Made by a program: the position numbers and the translations under genes | NCBI GenBank assembly: GCA_964517215.1 | Contig: CAZFBR010000052.1 | Span: forward strand, 1 to 17,620 | Direction of reading: 5' to 3' | Length of the DNA stretch: 17,620 nt | From: CAZFBR01 sp035353495 [NCBI: uncultured bacterium] | Lineage (GTDB): Bacteria; DAOPZR01 | Notes under the pieces: generated by a model | Database searches by the model: none | What the model was told of the DNA's origin: nothing | What the model saw: the letters and a program-made list of their open reading frames with translations, nothing else | Shown: positions 1 to 7,072 of the stretch, piece by piece | Numbering within the stretch: position 1 is the first letter of the stretch | Layout: every line of letters begins with the position of its first letter

Positions 1-1
1 G

Positions 2-673
2 CTGTCGCCGCTGCGCCCGGGCTGCCCGCCGAAGGCGGCCGGCAGCGCGCTCGGGCTGGCGTTCCCGGTGGCGATGCTCTCGACCTATCCGTTCATCTGG
101 CACTGGCTGCGCGAACTGCCGGCGGACAACGGCCGGCCGGTGGTGGCGCTGGCGACCTGCGGCGGCTCGTCGCTGCGCGGCCTGTGGCGGCCGCTGGCAC
201 AGCTGCTGCGCGCGCGGGGCTATGTCCCGGTCGCGGCGCGGGAGCTGGTCTTCCCCAACAATGTGTTTGTCATTGACACGGCAGCGCGCAACCGTCGGCG
301 GCTCGAGCGCGGCCTGCGGGCGAGCGAACAGTATGCCGCCGACTGGCTGGCCGGCCGCGCGACCTGGCCCGGCCTGCCGCTGCTTGACGATAGCATCGGC
401 GCGTTCGCGCAGGCCTGCCTGCGCCTCGCGCAGACGGCGCTGCACCAGCGCATCGTGCGCATGGGCCTTGACCGCGCAACCTGCACCGGCTGCGGTATCT
501 GCCGGCGCGAATGCCCGGTCGGCAATATCAGCGGCGAACATGACCCGCAGTTCGGCGACCATTGCCAGTATTGTCTGCGTTGCGCGGCGGAATGCCCGAC
601 GGCGGCCATCCGCCCGCCGTTCAACTGGCGCGGCAAACGCTACCGCGCCGCGCAGATAATCGCAGAACCATAG
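2..673 (+). CDS. EFR1-type flavodoxin / 4Fe-4S ferredoxin fusion protein, 5' truncated
   Basis: The reading frame is open from the window edge to a TAG stop, so the gene begins upstream; GTG at 68 is only an internal codon. The visible 223 residues start inside a flavodoxin-like half, with a 'GLAFPVAMLSTYPF' loop and 'VVALATCGG', and end in a two-cluster ferredoxin domain. The ferredoxin cysteines lie in CTGCGICRRECP (nt 481-516) and CQYCLRCAAECP (nt 562-597), each a CxxCxxCxxxCP pattern expected to ligate a 4Fe-4S cluster. In the EFR1 family an N-terminal FMN-binding flavodoxin domain is fused to such a ferredoxin, which suggests cytoplasmic electron transfer; physiological partners are unknown. 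The FMN phosphate loop at the N terminus lies outside the window, so the flavin site cannot be judged. The gene converges on the M48 protease gene. Confidence 0.85.
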   Translation: MSPLRPGCPPKAAGSALGLAFPVAMLSTYPFIWHWLRELPADNGRPVVALATCGGSSLRGLWRPLAQLLRARGYVPVAARELVFPNNVFVIDTAARNRRRLERGLRASEQYAADWLAGRATWPGLPLLDDSIGAFAQACLRLAQTALHQRIVRMGLDRATCTGCGICRRECPVGNISGEHDPQFGDHCQYCLRCAAECPTAAIRPPFNWRGKRYRAAQIIAEP

Positions 674-685
674 GCGATTATTCAC

Positions 686-703
686 CAGCAGTATCGCTGT
701 TTT
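686..703 (+). terminator. Weak hairpin plus T-run after the EFR1 gene
   Basis: CAGC (686-689) and GCTG (696-699) can form a 4-bp stem with a 6-nt loop, followed by TTTT (700-703), 12 nt after the stop codon. The stem is short for an intrinsic terminator. It is the only T-run hairpin I see in the 206-bp convergent gap, so it is listed as a possibility only. Confidence 0.22.
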
Positions 704-772
704 CCCGCTCACGTGGCCATGCTATAGGATGGGCGTACGTGTCTGTCAGCCACTCACGTGCTGCTACACGGT

Positions 773-796
773 CTCCGTTCCCGCCAGGAGAGGAAG
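773..796. repeat. Degenerate copy of the CTCCC-GGGAG palindromic intergenic element
   Basis: The stretch reads ctccgttcccgccaggagag, a partly decayed inverted repeat that resembles the cleaner copies at 2797-2820 and 13577-13597. Like them it lies between genes, here in the convergent gap between the EFR1 gene and the M48 protease gene. Similar 'ctctcccggcgggag' palindromes are common intergenic repeats in GC-rich genomes. Their function is not established. Confidence 0.4.
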
Positions 797-879
797 AACA
801 CATTTGACCGGCGGAACAGGTGCAACCGTAGTCGCTCCCCGGATACACCGCAACAGCAGCAGGCGGTTTAGGTGATGCG

Positions 880-2310
880 TCAGTGCCCCACCCGGTTGCG
901 CCAGTAATCATCGTCTTCACGGCGCTGGCTGTTGCCTGACGAATTGGTGGTATTGCTGCGGTTTGAATTCGTGGTGCTGCCGGCCGGCGCCGCAGCTTCA
1001 CCCGGCACGGTATACCCCCAGTCGCGCAGCCGGGTTTTGCAGTAGGTCACATTGTCGCCTTCCGGCTCGTCCTCGAGGAACTTGGTGAAATGTTCGGCGG
1101 CGGCGGAGCGATGGCCGAGTTCCTCCTCGCAGCGGCCCAGGTAGAACTGCACATCCGTGACCCCGGCCAGCAGTTTTTCCGCGGCATTGAATTCGGTCAG
1201 CGAGCGCTGCCAGCTGCGCGACTTGAAGGAATGGATGCCGGCGAAGTAGCGGGTGTAGAACAGGTCAGGGTAGTATTTCCTCGCGGCGGCAATATCGCGC
1301 CCCGCCTGGCCGAGCTCGTCCTGCTCCATGTAGGCCTGGGCGCGCGACAGGTAGATGAGCGGTTGGTCGGGCGCCTGACGGATCCCTTCCGTGTACTTGG
1401 CGATGGCGGCGTTGTAGTTGCCGTCCTCCTGCAGCTTGTCCCCCTCGTCCATCAGCGCGTAGGCGGGCGCCACCGCCATGAGCCGCCGGGTGGCGCCGCC
1501 GTATTCGGCCTGCGCCAGGCGCAGCGGCGCGGCGGGGTTGGTATTGTACTGCGCCAGCATGCTGGTGGCCTGGGTGGTGCAGGTGGCGATGCGTTCGGTG
1601 GTGAGCGGGTGGGTGGCAAAGAGGCGTTCGACGATGCTTGGCTCACCCTCCTGCAATTTGAGGAACAGCTCCATCACGGAGACATAGGCGCGCGGGTCAT
1701 ACCCGTTCTTCGTCATGTACTCGACGCCGAGCTGGTCGGCCTGCCGCTCCTGTTCGCGCGAATAGTGCGCGAGGTACATCATGGCGCCGACGTAGGCGCC
1801 GAGCGTGGCGTAGTCGGCGTACTTGTATCCCTTGTGCTCCATGTAGATGGCGCCGGCGGCGATGACCAGATTGATGAGCAGTTGCTGACTGGCGTCGGAA
1901 ATGTAGTGCATGGCCGCCACATGCCCGACCTCATGCCCCAGCACCCCCGCCATCTGCGCCTCGTTATCGAACTTCTCCAGCAGCGCCCGGGTGATCATGA
2001 TCTTGCCGCCCGGCAGGGCGAAGGCGTTGACATCGGAGGTATTGACCACGCGGAACTCATATTCAAGATTGGGGCGATGGCTGTTCGCGGCGAGTTTCTT
2101 GCCGACGGTAGTGACATAGCCCTGCAGGGTATCATCCTGGAACTCGCCCTGGAAGGCCTGGGTGTATTGCGGGAAGGCGGCCCGCCCGGTTTCGATCTCC
2201 GAGGCCTCGCTGATGATGGCGAGCTGCCGGCGCCCGGTGACCGGGTTCGTGGCACAGCCGGTGGTGATGAACATAACTGCAAGGCAACTGAACAGGATCA
2301 GGTGTTTCAT
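880..2310 (-). CDS. M48 family zinc metalloprotease lipoprotein with C-terminal TPR region
   Basis: The 476-aa product starts at ATG 2310, where it opens with a lipoprotein signal (hydrophobic residues 3-17, lipobox TTGC, Cys19 then Ala-Thr-Asn); the longer upstream reading frame has no such signal. The zinc site is HEVGH at residues 126-130, with the third ligand probably Glu188 in the ExxAD motif (ERQAD). Residues about 285-415 look like TPR repeats ('GNYNAAIAKYTEGI'). The tail from about 440 is rich in Ser, Asn and Thr and ends in charged residues. The order signal, peptidase, TPR is that of BepA/YfgC-type proteases, which act in the periplasm on outer-membrane assembly; that role is inferred here, not shown. 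A purine/G-rich stretch (GGGGGG) just upstream of the ATG could serve as ribosome binding site. Monocistronic by context. Confidence 0.9.
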   Translation of the reverse strand: MKHLILFSCLAVMFITTGCATNPVTGRRQLAIISEASEIETGRAAFPQYTQAFQGEFQDDTLQGYVTTVGKKLAANSHRPNLEYEFRVVNTSDVNAFALPGGKIMITRALLEKFDNEAQMAGVLGHEVGHVAAMHYISDASQQLLINLVIAAGAIYMEHKGYKYADYATLGAYVGAMMYLAHYSREQERQADQLGVEYMTKNGYDPRAYVSVMELFLKLQEGEPSIVERLFATHPLTTERIATCTTQATSMLAQYNTNPAAPLRLAQAEYGGATRRLMAVAPAYALMDEGDKLQEDGNYNAAIAKYTEGIRQAPDQPLIYLSRAQAYMEQDELGQAGRDIAAARKYYPDLFYTRYFAGIHSFKSRSWQRSLTEFNAAEKLLAGVTDVQFYLGRCEEELGHRSAAAEHFTKFLEDEPEGDNVTYCKTRLRDWGYTVPGEAAAPAGSTTNSNRSNTTNSSGNSQRREDDDYWRNRVGH

Positions 2311-2339
2311 CAGGCCCCCCCGCGCGATGTGATACCGGC

Positions 2340-2369
2340 ATGATAACGCGAACGGCATATTTCTGTCAA
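2340..2369 (-). promoter_or_regulatory. Probable sigma-70 type promoter of the M48 protease gene
   Basis: On the minus strand TTGACA (2364-2369) is followed after 18 bp by TATCAT (2340-2345), matching the consensus at 6/6 and 5/6. The predicted start of transcription is near 2333, giving a leader of roughly 23 nt before ATG 2310. The -35 box lies inside an inverted repeat TGTCA-N7-TGACA (2364-2380) that could be an operator. Confidence 0.65.
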
Positions 2370-2380
2370 TTGCTATGACA
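2364..2380. promoter_or_regulatory. Inverted repeat TGTCA-N7-TGACA over the minus-strand -35 box
   Basis: Five-bp perfect arms separated by 7 bp overlap the -35 element of the M48 promoter and lie about 19 bp upstream of the divergent -35 box. The placement would suit a regulator acting on one or both promoters. The arms are short and may partly reflect the promoter sequence itself, so this is a weak call. Confidence 0.25.
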
Positions 2381-2398
2381 GGCGGGACCGGCCGGAGG

Positions 2399-2427
2399 TT
2401 GACAGTCAGCAAACGGCGGCGTAGAAT
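2399..2427 (+). promoter_or_regulatory. Strong sigma-70 type promoter of the NifU-domain gene
   Basis: TTGACA (2399-2404) is followed after exactly 17 bp by TAGAAT (2422-2427), a near-consensus pair. The expected transcript start near 2434 leaves a leader of about 23 nt containing the strong ribosome binding site GGAGGTGG (2447-2454) just before ATG 2457. It is back-to-back with the protease promoter. Confidence 0.7.
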
Positions 2428-2456
2428 TGCCCCATACCAAATGACGGAGGTGGGTT

Positions 2457-2684
2457 ATGCAGGAGCAGGTAAAGCAGGTCATCGCGGATGAGATTGCGCC
2501 CATGCTGGCCTCGCACGGCGGATCAGTTGAACTCGTTGACGTGACGGCAGACGGAACAGTGAAGGTTCGGCTGCAGGGCGCCTGTGCGGGCTGTCCGGGT
2601 GCGCGCGCGACGCTGCGCGGGGTGGTGGAACAGGCGTTGAAGGCGAAACTGCCGCAGGTCAAGGAAGTGGTTGCGGCCGAATAA
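2457..2684 (+). CDS. Stand-alone NifU C-terminal domain (Nfu-type) Fe-S protein
   Basis: This 75-aa protein has the length of a single NifU C-terminal domain and nothing else. The hallmark CxxC motif is present as CAGC (residues 43-46) in 'GACAGCPGARATL', preceded by 'HGGSVELVDV', the usual first strand of the fold. Such proteins bind a labile 4Fe-4S cluster between two subunits and pass it to apoproteins in the cytoplasm; that is family knowledge. The start is fixed by GGAGGTGG just upstream and a near-consensus promoter. No IscU, IscS or SUF gene is adjacent, so it works as a separate carrier. It is not the full-length NifU of nitrogen fixation, and nothing nearby suggests nitrogen fixation. 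Confidence 0.92.
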   Translation: MQEQVKQVIADEIAPMLASHGGSVELVDVTADGTVKVRLQGACAGCPGARATLRGVVEQALKAKLPQVKEVVAAE

Positions 2685-2691
2685 TCACCAG

Positions 2692-2723
2692 GGCAACAAT
2701 TCGGCCTATCCGGCTGTGTTGCC
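2692..2723 (+). terminator. Hairpin 8 nt after the NifU-domain gene, without a T-run
   Basis: GGCAACA (2692-2698) and TGTTGCC (2717-2723) form a perfect 7-bp outer stem, and GCC (2704-2706) with GGC (2712-2714) adds an inner stem. Its position right after the stop codon suits a terminator or a transcript-stabilising 3' hairpin. No T-run follows, so classical intrinsic termination is doubtful. Confidence 0.45.
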
Positions 2724-2724
2724 G

Positions 2725-2767
2725 CCGCTTTCGCGGGGAGAGCGGGTGAGGATGGGGATGGGGACGG
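2725..2767. repeat. Intergenic repeat with 'cgcggggagagcgggtgagg' core and GATGGG iterations
   Basis: The stretch begins with a decayed stem (ccgctttcgcgggga), then runs gagcgggtgagg followed by tandem gatggg/gacggg units (2751-2767). It resembles the widespread 'ccctctcc...ggggagagggtgaggg' intergenic palindrome of GC-rich bacteria, known to me from many genomes rather than from a search here. Together with the next copy at 2797-2820 it fills most of the 183-bp gap between the NifU-domain and DUF4912 genes. Confidence 0.45.
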
Positions 2768-2796
2768 GTGCAGTCAGCCCCCCGCCGCCTTGAGCA

Positions 2797-2820
2797 CTCC
2801 TTCCCCGGCGGGAGCGGAAA
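2797..2820. repeat. Palindromic intergenic element, second copy in this gap
   Basis: CTCCTTCCCC-GGCGGGAGCGG is an imperfect inverted repeat and shares CCCGGCGGGAG with the copy before moxR at 13577-13597. It ends about 48 nt before the DUF4912 start codon and belongs to the untranslated leader, which argues against starting that gene at ATG 2790. Confidence 0.5.
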
Positions 2821-2867
2821 CACAGATGCGGCAGCGCCAGTTACGACGCGGGGTTCACGGAGGGTGT

Positions 2868-4415
2868 ATGGCGACGAAAAAGAAAACGGCACAAGCGGCT
2901 GGCCCGGCGACACTGCGGCGGAAGCGCGCCGTCTCGGCGGCTGGGGTCAAACCGAAAAAGAAAACCGTGAAGGCCCGTGCCACGGTGACGACCGCGGCCA
3001 AGAGCAGGCCCAAGGCCGTTGCCACGCCCGCGATCATCAGCAAGACCAAAGCAAAACGGAAAAGCAAGGGCACGCAGACGGCGGCGCGTCCGACCCCGCC
3101 ACCCCGGCGGGGGGGCAAGGCCGCGCGGCCGGCGGCGACCGGCGCAGCAACGCGACGGCGCACGCCAGCCATGAGGACAGCACGGGTTGCGGTCAAGCGG
3201 GTGCCGGCCCGGCTGGCGCCTGTCGAAGTGCCGCAATGGGGGTGGGCGCCGCCTGCGCTGGCCGGCAAAGTGAAGGCCAGCGTGGTGCGCGCGGCAAAGA
3301 AACCGCTGCTGGCCTCGCGTCAGCGCCGGCGGGTGGCGGCCACGGCAGTGTCGCCGGCGGCGAGTGCGGTAGCCACCGTGAGCACGTCCACTCGGCGCAC
3401 GCCGGTAATGACTGCCGCGCGCAAGCGGGCGCTGAGCAAGCGCGCGCAGCTGATCGCGGCATTTGCCCGCCGCGCCAAATCATTGAAACTGACCCGTGCC
3501 AGCCAGGCGGAATCGCTCCCGCCCGCCGAACGGCGTGCAACTGCCGCTTCTGACCGGCGGAGCACGCCGCGCCCGGCGCCCGGCCGCCGTGCTGTTGACC
3601 GGCAGAAGGCGCGCCGGACCGAACGGGCGCGCCGGCAGTCGGCGAAAGCCCGGCCGGGATCGGCCCCTGTAGTTGTTGCGCCCCCGGTGCGGGTGAAACG
3701 AGCAAAGCCGGCGGCAGTTGCTGCCCCGCCACCTGCCCCGAAACGCAAAGGGGTGTACCTCGATTACGGGCCGACCCTGCCGGAACGCTATCACGACGAC
3801 CGGATGTTCGCCATGGTGCGCGATCCGGAATGGGTCTATGTCTATTGGGAGCTATCCGACGGCAAGCTGCCGGCGCTGATCCGCCGTTACGGCCGGCAGG
3901 CGGTGCGGCGGGGTTCGTGGCGGCTGCTGGGGCGCGACGGCGGGAGCCAGCGGTTCGCCACCGGTCTGGTCGCGGGCGAAACGGGGAGTTGGTACTGCAA
4001 GGTCGGCGCGCAGATGACGGTGCAATTCTCGCTGGTCCTGCGTTTGCCGGACGGGCGCGCCATTGAAGTGCTGCGGTCCAATACGGTGCGCACCCCGCGC
4101 CTGTGGCCGAGCGAACGCACCGACGCGGCGTGGTACGTCAGCGAGGAGCAGTTTGTCGGGCGCTACATCAGCGACTACGAGCCGCCCTACACCTCGGGCC
4201 AGGGGCGCAGCTTCCCCGGCTTCACCATTCCGGTGCCGTCGGGCCTGCCCGGCAGCGGCCGGGTGGCGGCGCAGCCGGCGGGACAACCGGCCATGGTCTT
4301 TCCGGAATTCTATCTGCCGGAGAACCTGCCGTCGAGCGGTACGTCCGGCCGGTCGGGGGCGGGGCAGCTGTTCCGGCGCCGCAATCTGACAGCGGGCGGG
4401 AGGGCGGGCAGATGA
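2868..4415 (+). CDS. DUF4912 protein with long basic, histone-H1-like N-terminal region
   Basis: The 515-aa product starts at ATG 2868, preceded by CGGAGGG at a good distance; an earlier ATG at 2790 would translate an intergenic repeat. Residues 1-290 are low-complexity and very rich in Lys, Arg, Ala, Pro and Thr, like histone H1 or AlgP tails, with only a short break around 'VPQWGWAPPALAG' (121-133). The DUF4912 domain follows from about 295 to 430, with 'LPERYHDDRMFAMVRDPEWVYVYWEL' split over 304-329 as its signature. The tail from 430 to 515 is Gly/Pro/Ser rich. DUF4912 genes are, from memory, often beside GH57/DUF1957 genes, as here, where the stop overlaps the next start (ATGA). A role in glucan metabolism is inferred only from this pairing; the basic region could bind a polyanion or nucleic acid. 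Confidence 0.85.
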   Translation: MATKKKTAQAAGPATLRRKRAVSAAGVKPKKKTVKARATVTTAAKSRPKAVATPAIISKTKAKRKSKGTQTAARPTPPPRRGGKAARPAATGAATRRRTPAMRTARVAVKRVPARLAPVEVPQWGWAPPALAGKVKASVVRAAKKPLLASRQRRRVAATAVSPAASAVATVSTSTRRTPVMTAARKRALSKRAQLIAAFARRAKSLKLTRASQAESLPPAERRATAASDRRSTPRPAPGRRAVDRQKARRTERARRQSAKARPGSAPVVVAPPVRVKRAKPAAVAAPPPAPKRKGVYLDYGPTLPERYHDDRMFAMVRDPEWVYVYWELSDGKLPALIRRYGRQAVRRGSWRLLGRDGGSQRFATGLVAGETGSWYCKVGAQMTVQFSLVLRLPDGRAIEVLRSNTVRTPRLWPSERTDAAWYVSEEQFVGRYISDYEPPYTSGQGRSFPGFTIPVPSGLPGSGRVAAQPAGQPAMVFPEFYLPENLPSSGTSGRSGAGQLFRRRNLTAGGRAGR

Positions 4416-5998
4416 CCACCGGCTACGTGATGCCCGTGCTGCACGCGCATCTCCCCTTTATCCATCACCCCGAACATCCCGATTTCCTCGAAGAGGACTG
4501 GCTGTTCGAGGCCCTGACGGAAACCTACATTCCGCTGCTGCGCATGGGCGAGAAACTGCGGCGGGCGGGGCGCACGCATGCGCTGACCATGTCGCTGACC
4601 CCGCCGCTGTGCGAAATGCTGGCCAATCCGCTGCTGCAGAAACGCTATCAGGCGCATCTGGTCAAGCTGCATGAACTGGCGGACAAGGAAGTGGCGCGCA
4701 CGGCGGGGGGAGAGGCGCGGGTGCATGCGACCGCGCGCATGTATCGCCGCAATTTCGCCCTGGCCCTGGAGCTGTGGCGCGGCTGCCGGGGGAATATCCT
4801 GCGCGATTTCCGCCGGCTGCAGGACGCCAATGTGCTGGAAATCATCACCTGCGGCGCCACGCACGGCTTCCTGCCGTACATGTTCACCCCGACGGCGGTC
4901 TATGCGCAGGTCGAAATCGCCTGCCGCAATTATGCGAAGCATTTCGGCCGCCGCCCGCGCGGGATCTGGCTCCCGGAATGCGGCTACTACCCCGGGCTTG
5001 ACGCGGTTCTGAAGCAGTGCGGTCTCCGCTATTTCTTCCTCGATACCCACGGCATCCTGCTGGGCGAGCCCCGGCCGCGCTACGGCAATTATGCGCCGGT
5101 GGCCTGCCCGACGGGGGTGCTGGCGTTTGCCCGCGATGCGGAATCGTCGAAGCAGGTGTGGAGCGCGCAGGAGGGGTATCCCGGCGACTTCCGCTACCGC
5201 GAATTCTACCGGGACCTCGGCTACGACGCCCCGTACGAATACATCAAGCCGTACCTGCATGCCGACGGGATCCGGCGCAATACCGGCCTGAAATACCATC
5301 GCATCACCGCGGCGAACTGCGGGCTGGGAAAGAAGGACTGGTACGATCCGCCCGCGGCGCAGGCGGCGACGGAAGTGCATGCGGCGAATTTTATGTTCAA
5401 CCGCCAGGAGCAGGCGCGGCACTGGCATAGCGAGCTGGGCATCCCGCCGGTGATCGTCTGCCCGTACGATGCGGAACTGTTCGGCCACTGGTGGTTCGAG
5501 GGCCCGCTCTTTCTCGAGCATTTCCTCACCATGGTCCCGACGCTGCAGAAGGAGATTGAGACCATCACGCCGGGCGAGTACCTGCGCCGGCATCAGCGCC
5601 ACCAGATCGTGACGCCGTCGTATTCCAGCTGGGGCGACAAGGGCTACGGCGAGGTGTGGCTGAACGGGACGAACGACTGGCTGTACCGTCACCTGCACCA
5701 GGCGGAGACGCGCATGCAGGAACTGGCGCGGCGGTTCACCCGCCCGGGCACGGTGCAGCGACGGGCGCTGAACCAGGCGGCGCGCGAACTGCTGCTGGCG
5801 CAGGCGAGCGACTGGGCGTTCATCCTGACCAACAAGACCGCGGTCCCGTATGCGATGAAGCGGACGCGCGAGCATGTGCACCGGTTCACCCGCTTGTATC
5901 AGCAGCTCAAGCACGGTGTCATCGACCGCGGCTTTCTTGCCGATTGCGAGTGGAAGGACTGCCTGTTCCGGGAAATCGACTATCGCGTCTATCGCTGA
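4412..5998 (+). CDS. GH57 family 1,4-alpha-glucan branching enzyme (DUF1957 type)
   Basis: The 528-aa length and the motifs fit GH57 branching enzymes such as Thermus TTHA1902. Conserved region 1 is HAHLPFIHHPE (11-21). The expected nucleophile is Glu189 in WLPECGYYPG, and the expected acid/base Asp353 lies in CPYDAELFGHWWFEGP (350-365). The 'SYSSWGDKGYGEVWLNG' segment (403-419) and the helical C-terminal domain from about 420, ending 'DWAFILTNKTAVPYA' onward, are also typical of the branching subfamily rather than amylases. The reaction is transfer of alpha-1,4-glucan segments to make alpha-1,6 branches in cytoplasmic glycogen. Translation is coupled to the DUF4912 gene by an ATGA overlap, with GGGAGGGCGGG upstream as ribosome binding site. 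No glycogen synthase or phosphorylase gene is in view. Confidence 0.93.
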   Translation: MTTGYVMPVLHAHLPFIHHPEHPDFLEEDWLFEALTETYIPLLRMGEKLRRAGRTHALTMSLTPPLCEMLANPLLQKRYQAHLVKLHELADKEVARTAGGEARVHATARMYRRNFALALELWRGCRGNILRDFRRLQDANVLEIITCGATHGFLPYMFTPTAVYAQVEIACRNYAKHFGRRPRGIWLPECGYYPGLDAVLKQCGLRYFFLDTHGILLGEPRPRYGNYAPVACPTGVLAFARDAESSKQVWSAQEGYPGDFRYREFYRDLGYDAPYEYIKPYLHADGIRRNTGLKYHRITAANCGLGKKDWYDPPAAQAATEVHAANFMFNRQEQARHWHSELGIPPVIVCPYDAELFGHWWFEGPLFLEHFLTMVPTLQKEIETITPGEYLRRHQRHQIVTPSYSSWGDKGYGEVWLNGTNDWLYRHLHQAETRMQELARRFTRPGTVQRRALNQAARELLLAQASDWAFILTNKTAVPYAMKRTREHVHRFTRLYQQLKHGVIDRGFLADCEWKDCLFREIDYRVYR

Positions 5999-6015
5999 CG
6001 CGGGAGGGCGTGGCT

Positions 6016-6462
6016 ATGGACCAGGATGCGCAGCAGCTGAGGTTGCTGGCGGTGTTCCATTATGTTGTGGCAGGATTGGCGTTCGTGTTCGGCTGTGTTC
6101 CCGTGTTCCATATCCTGATCGGTGCTGATCTGCTGTTCGACTTGCAGCTCACCGGGTTCAGTCAGGGGGCACACCGGCCGCCGCCGCTGTTCGGGGCCAT
6201 GTTTTTCGGCATGGGGCTGCTCACCCTGCTGCTGGCCTGGTCGCTGGCCGGGATGACGGTGGCTGCCGGCTGGCATCTGGGCCGTCACCGCGCGCACCTG
6301 TTCTGTCTGGTGACAGCCGCCGTCCTATGCATCTTTGTGCCGTTCGGCACCGTGCTGGGTATCTTCACCATCATTGTCCTGTCGCGTCCGTCGGTGCAGG
6401 TGCGGTTCGGCCAGCTGCCGGCGACCGCATGCAACACCGGCGGGGAGAGCGCCCCGGCGTGA
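6016..6462 (+). CDS. Small integral membrane protein with three predicted helices
   Basis: The 148-aa product starts at ATG 6016, 9 nt after a GGGAGG ribosome binding site and 17 nt after the branching-enzyme stop. Hydrophobic segments lie at about residues 11-36, 58-84 and 94-122, the last ending in 'FGTVLGIFTIIVLSRPSV'. The N terminus is short and acidic and the C terminus is a polar, probably cytoplasmic tail. I recognise this only as a common uncharacterised small membrane protein type, seen in many bacteria; there are no catalytic motifs. Its position suggests co-transcription with the glucan genes and with the LOG gene, whose ATG follows its stop by 1 nt. A function should not be assigned. 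Confidence 0.8.
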   Translation: MDQDAQQLRLLAVFHYVVAGLAFVFGCVPVFHILIGADLLFDLQLTGFSQGAHRPPPLFGAMFFGMGLLTLLLAWSLAGMTVAAGWHLGRHRAHLFCLVTAAVLCIFVPFGTVLGIFTIIVLSRPSVQVRFGQLPATACNTGGESAPA

Positions 6463-6463
6463 T

Positions 6464-7039
6464 ATGGGCGTGACCGCGGTCTGCGTTTACTGCTCGTCCA
6501 GCCGGTCCGTTGACGGGGCCTTTGTCCGCGCGGCGCGCGCGCTGGGGGCGGAGATCGCCCGGCGCGGCTGGACGCTGGTCTACGGCGGCACGCGGCTCGG
6601 CCTGATGGGTGCGGTGGCGACCGCGGCGCAGCAGGCGGGCGGGCGGGTGGTCGGCGTGGTGCCGCAGGTGTTTGTCGACCAGCAGTTCGCGGACAAGCAG
6701 GCCGATGAACTGGTGGTCGCCCCCGACCTGCGCGCGCGCAAGGAGCAGATGCTCGCGCGCGCGGACGCGCTGGTGGCCTTGCCCGGCGGGTTCGGCACCC
6801 TCGACGAACTGCTGGAAGCCATTACCCTGAAGCAGATCCGCCAGCACGACAAGGCCATTGTCGTCATCAACACGGACGGCTATTACGACCCGCTGCTGGC
6901 CCAGCTCGAGCGGGTGTTTGCCGGACGGTTCACCCATCCGGCCTATCGCGCCTGCTACCACGTGGCCGCTGATGCCGCCGGCGCCGGCGCGTATCTCGCC
7001 GGCTATCAGCCCCCCCGGTTTACCGACCAATGGCTGTGA
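6464..7039 (+). CDS. LOG family protein (cytokinin riboside 5'-monophosphate phosphoribohydrolase type)
   Basis: The 191-aa product shows the LOG signature: 'VCVYCSSS' at the start of the Rossmann fold, YGGTRLGLMG (40-49), the DLRARKEQM segment (88-96) and PGGFGTLDE (107-115), whose Gly and Glu residues are the catalytic site of LOG phosphoribohydrolases. The reaction known for the family is hydrolysis of (N6-modified) adenosine 5'-monophosphate to base and ribose 5-phosphate. In bacteria without cytokinin the true substrate is often unclear and the protein was long misnamed lysine decarboxylase. The only Shine-Dalgarno-like sequence, GGGGAG (6442-6447), is 16 nt from the ATG. Start 1 nt after the upstream stop therefore points to translational coupling. 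Confidence 0.9.
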   Translation: MGVTAVCVYCSSSRSVDGAFVRAARALGAEIARRGWTLVYGGTRLGLMGAVATAAQQAGGRVVGVVPQVFVDQQFADKQADELVVAPDLRARKEQMLARADALVALPGGFGTLDELLEAITLKQIRQHDKAIVVINTDGYYDPLLAQLERVFAGRFTHPAYRACYHVAADAAGAGAYLAGYQPPRFTDQWL

Positions 7040-7072
7040 CCGGCCGGGCGAGTAGCGCAATGAATACGGTCA

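Noticed and set aside
708-760. Two CTCACGTG direct copies (708-715, 753-760) as a regulatory site pair
   Set aside because: They lie in a convergent gap where no promoter is needed, and CACGTG is an ordinary palindrome that can recur by chance.
1090-2343. A 417-codon + strand open frame over the M48 protease gene
   Set aside because: The minus strand has a lipoprotein signal, HEXXH and TPR sequence; the + frame is Gly/Val/Arg-rich with no motifs and no ribosome binding site.
2457-2684. A nitrogen-fixation locus suggested by the NifU domain
   Set aside because: Only the C-terminal Fe-S carrier domain is present and no nif gene is near; such short Nfu proteins are general Fe-S carriers.
4310-5914. 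A 534-codon minus-strand open frame over the branching enzyme
   Set aside because: The GH57 catalytic motifs are on the + strand; the antisense frame is an Arg/Gln/His-rich shadow.
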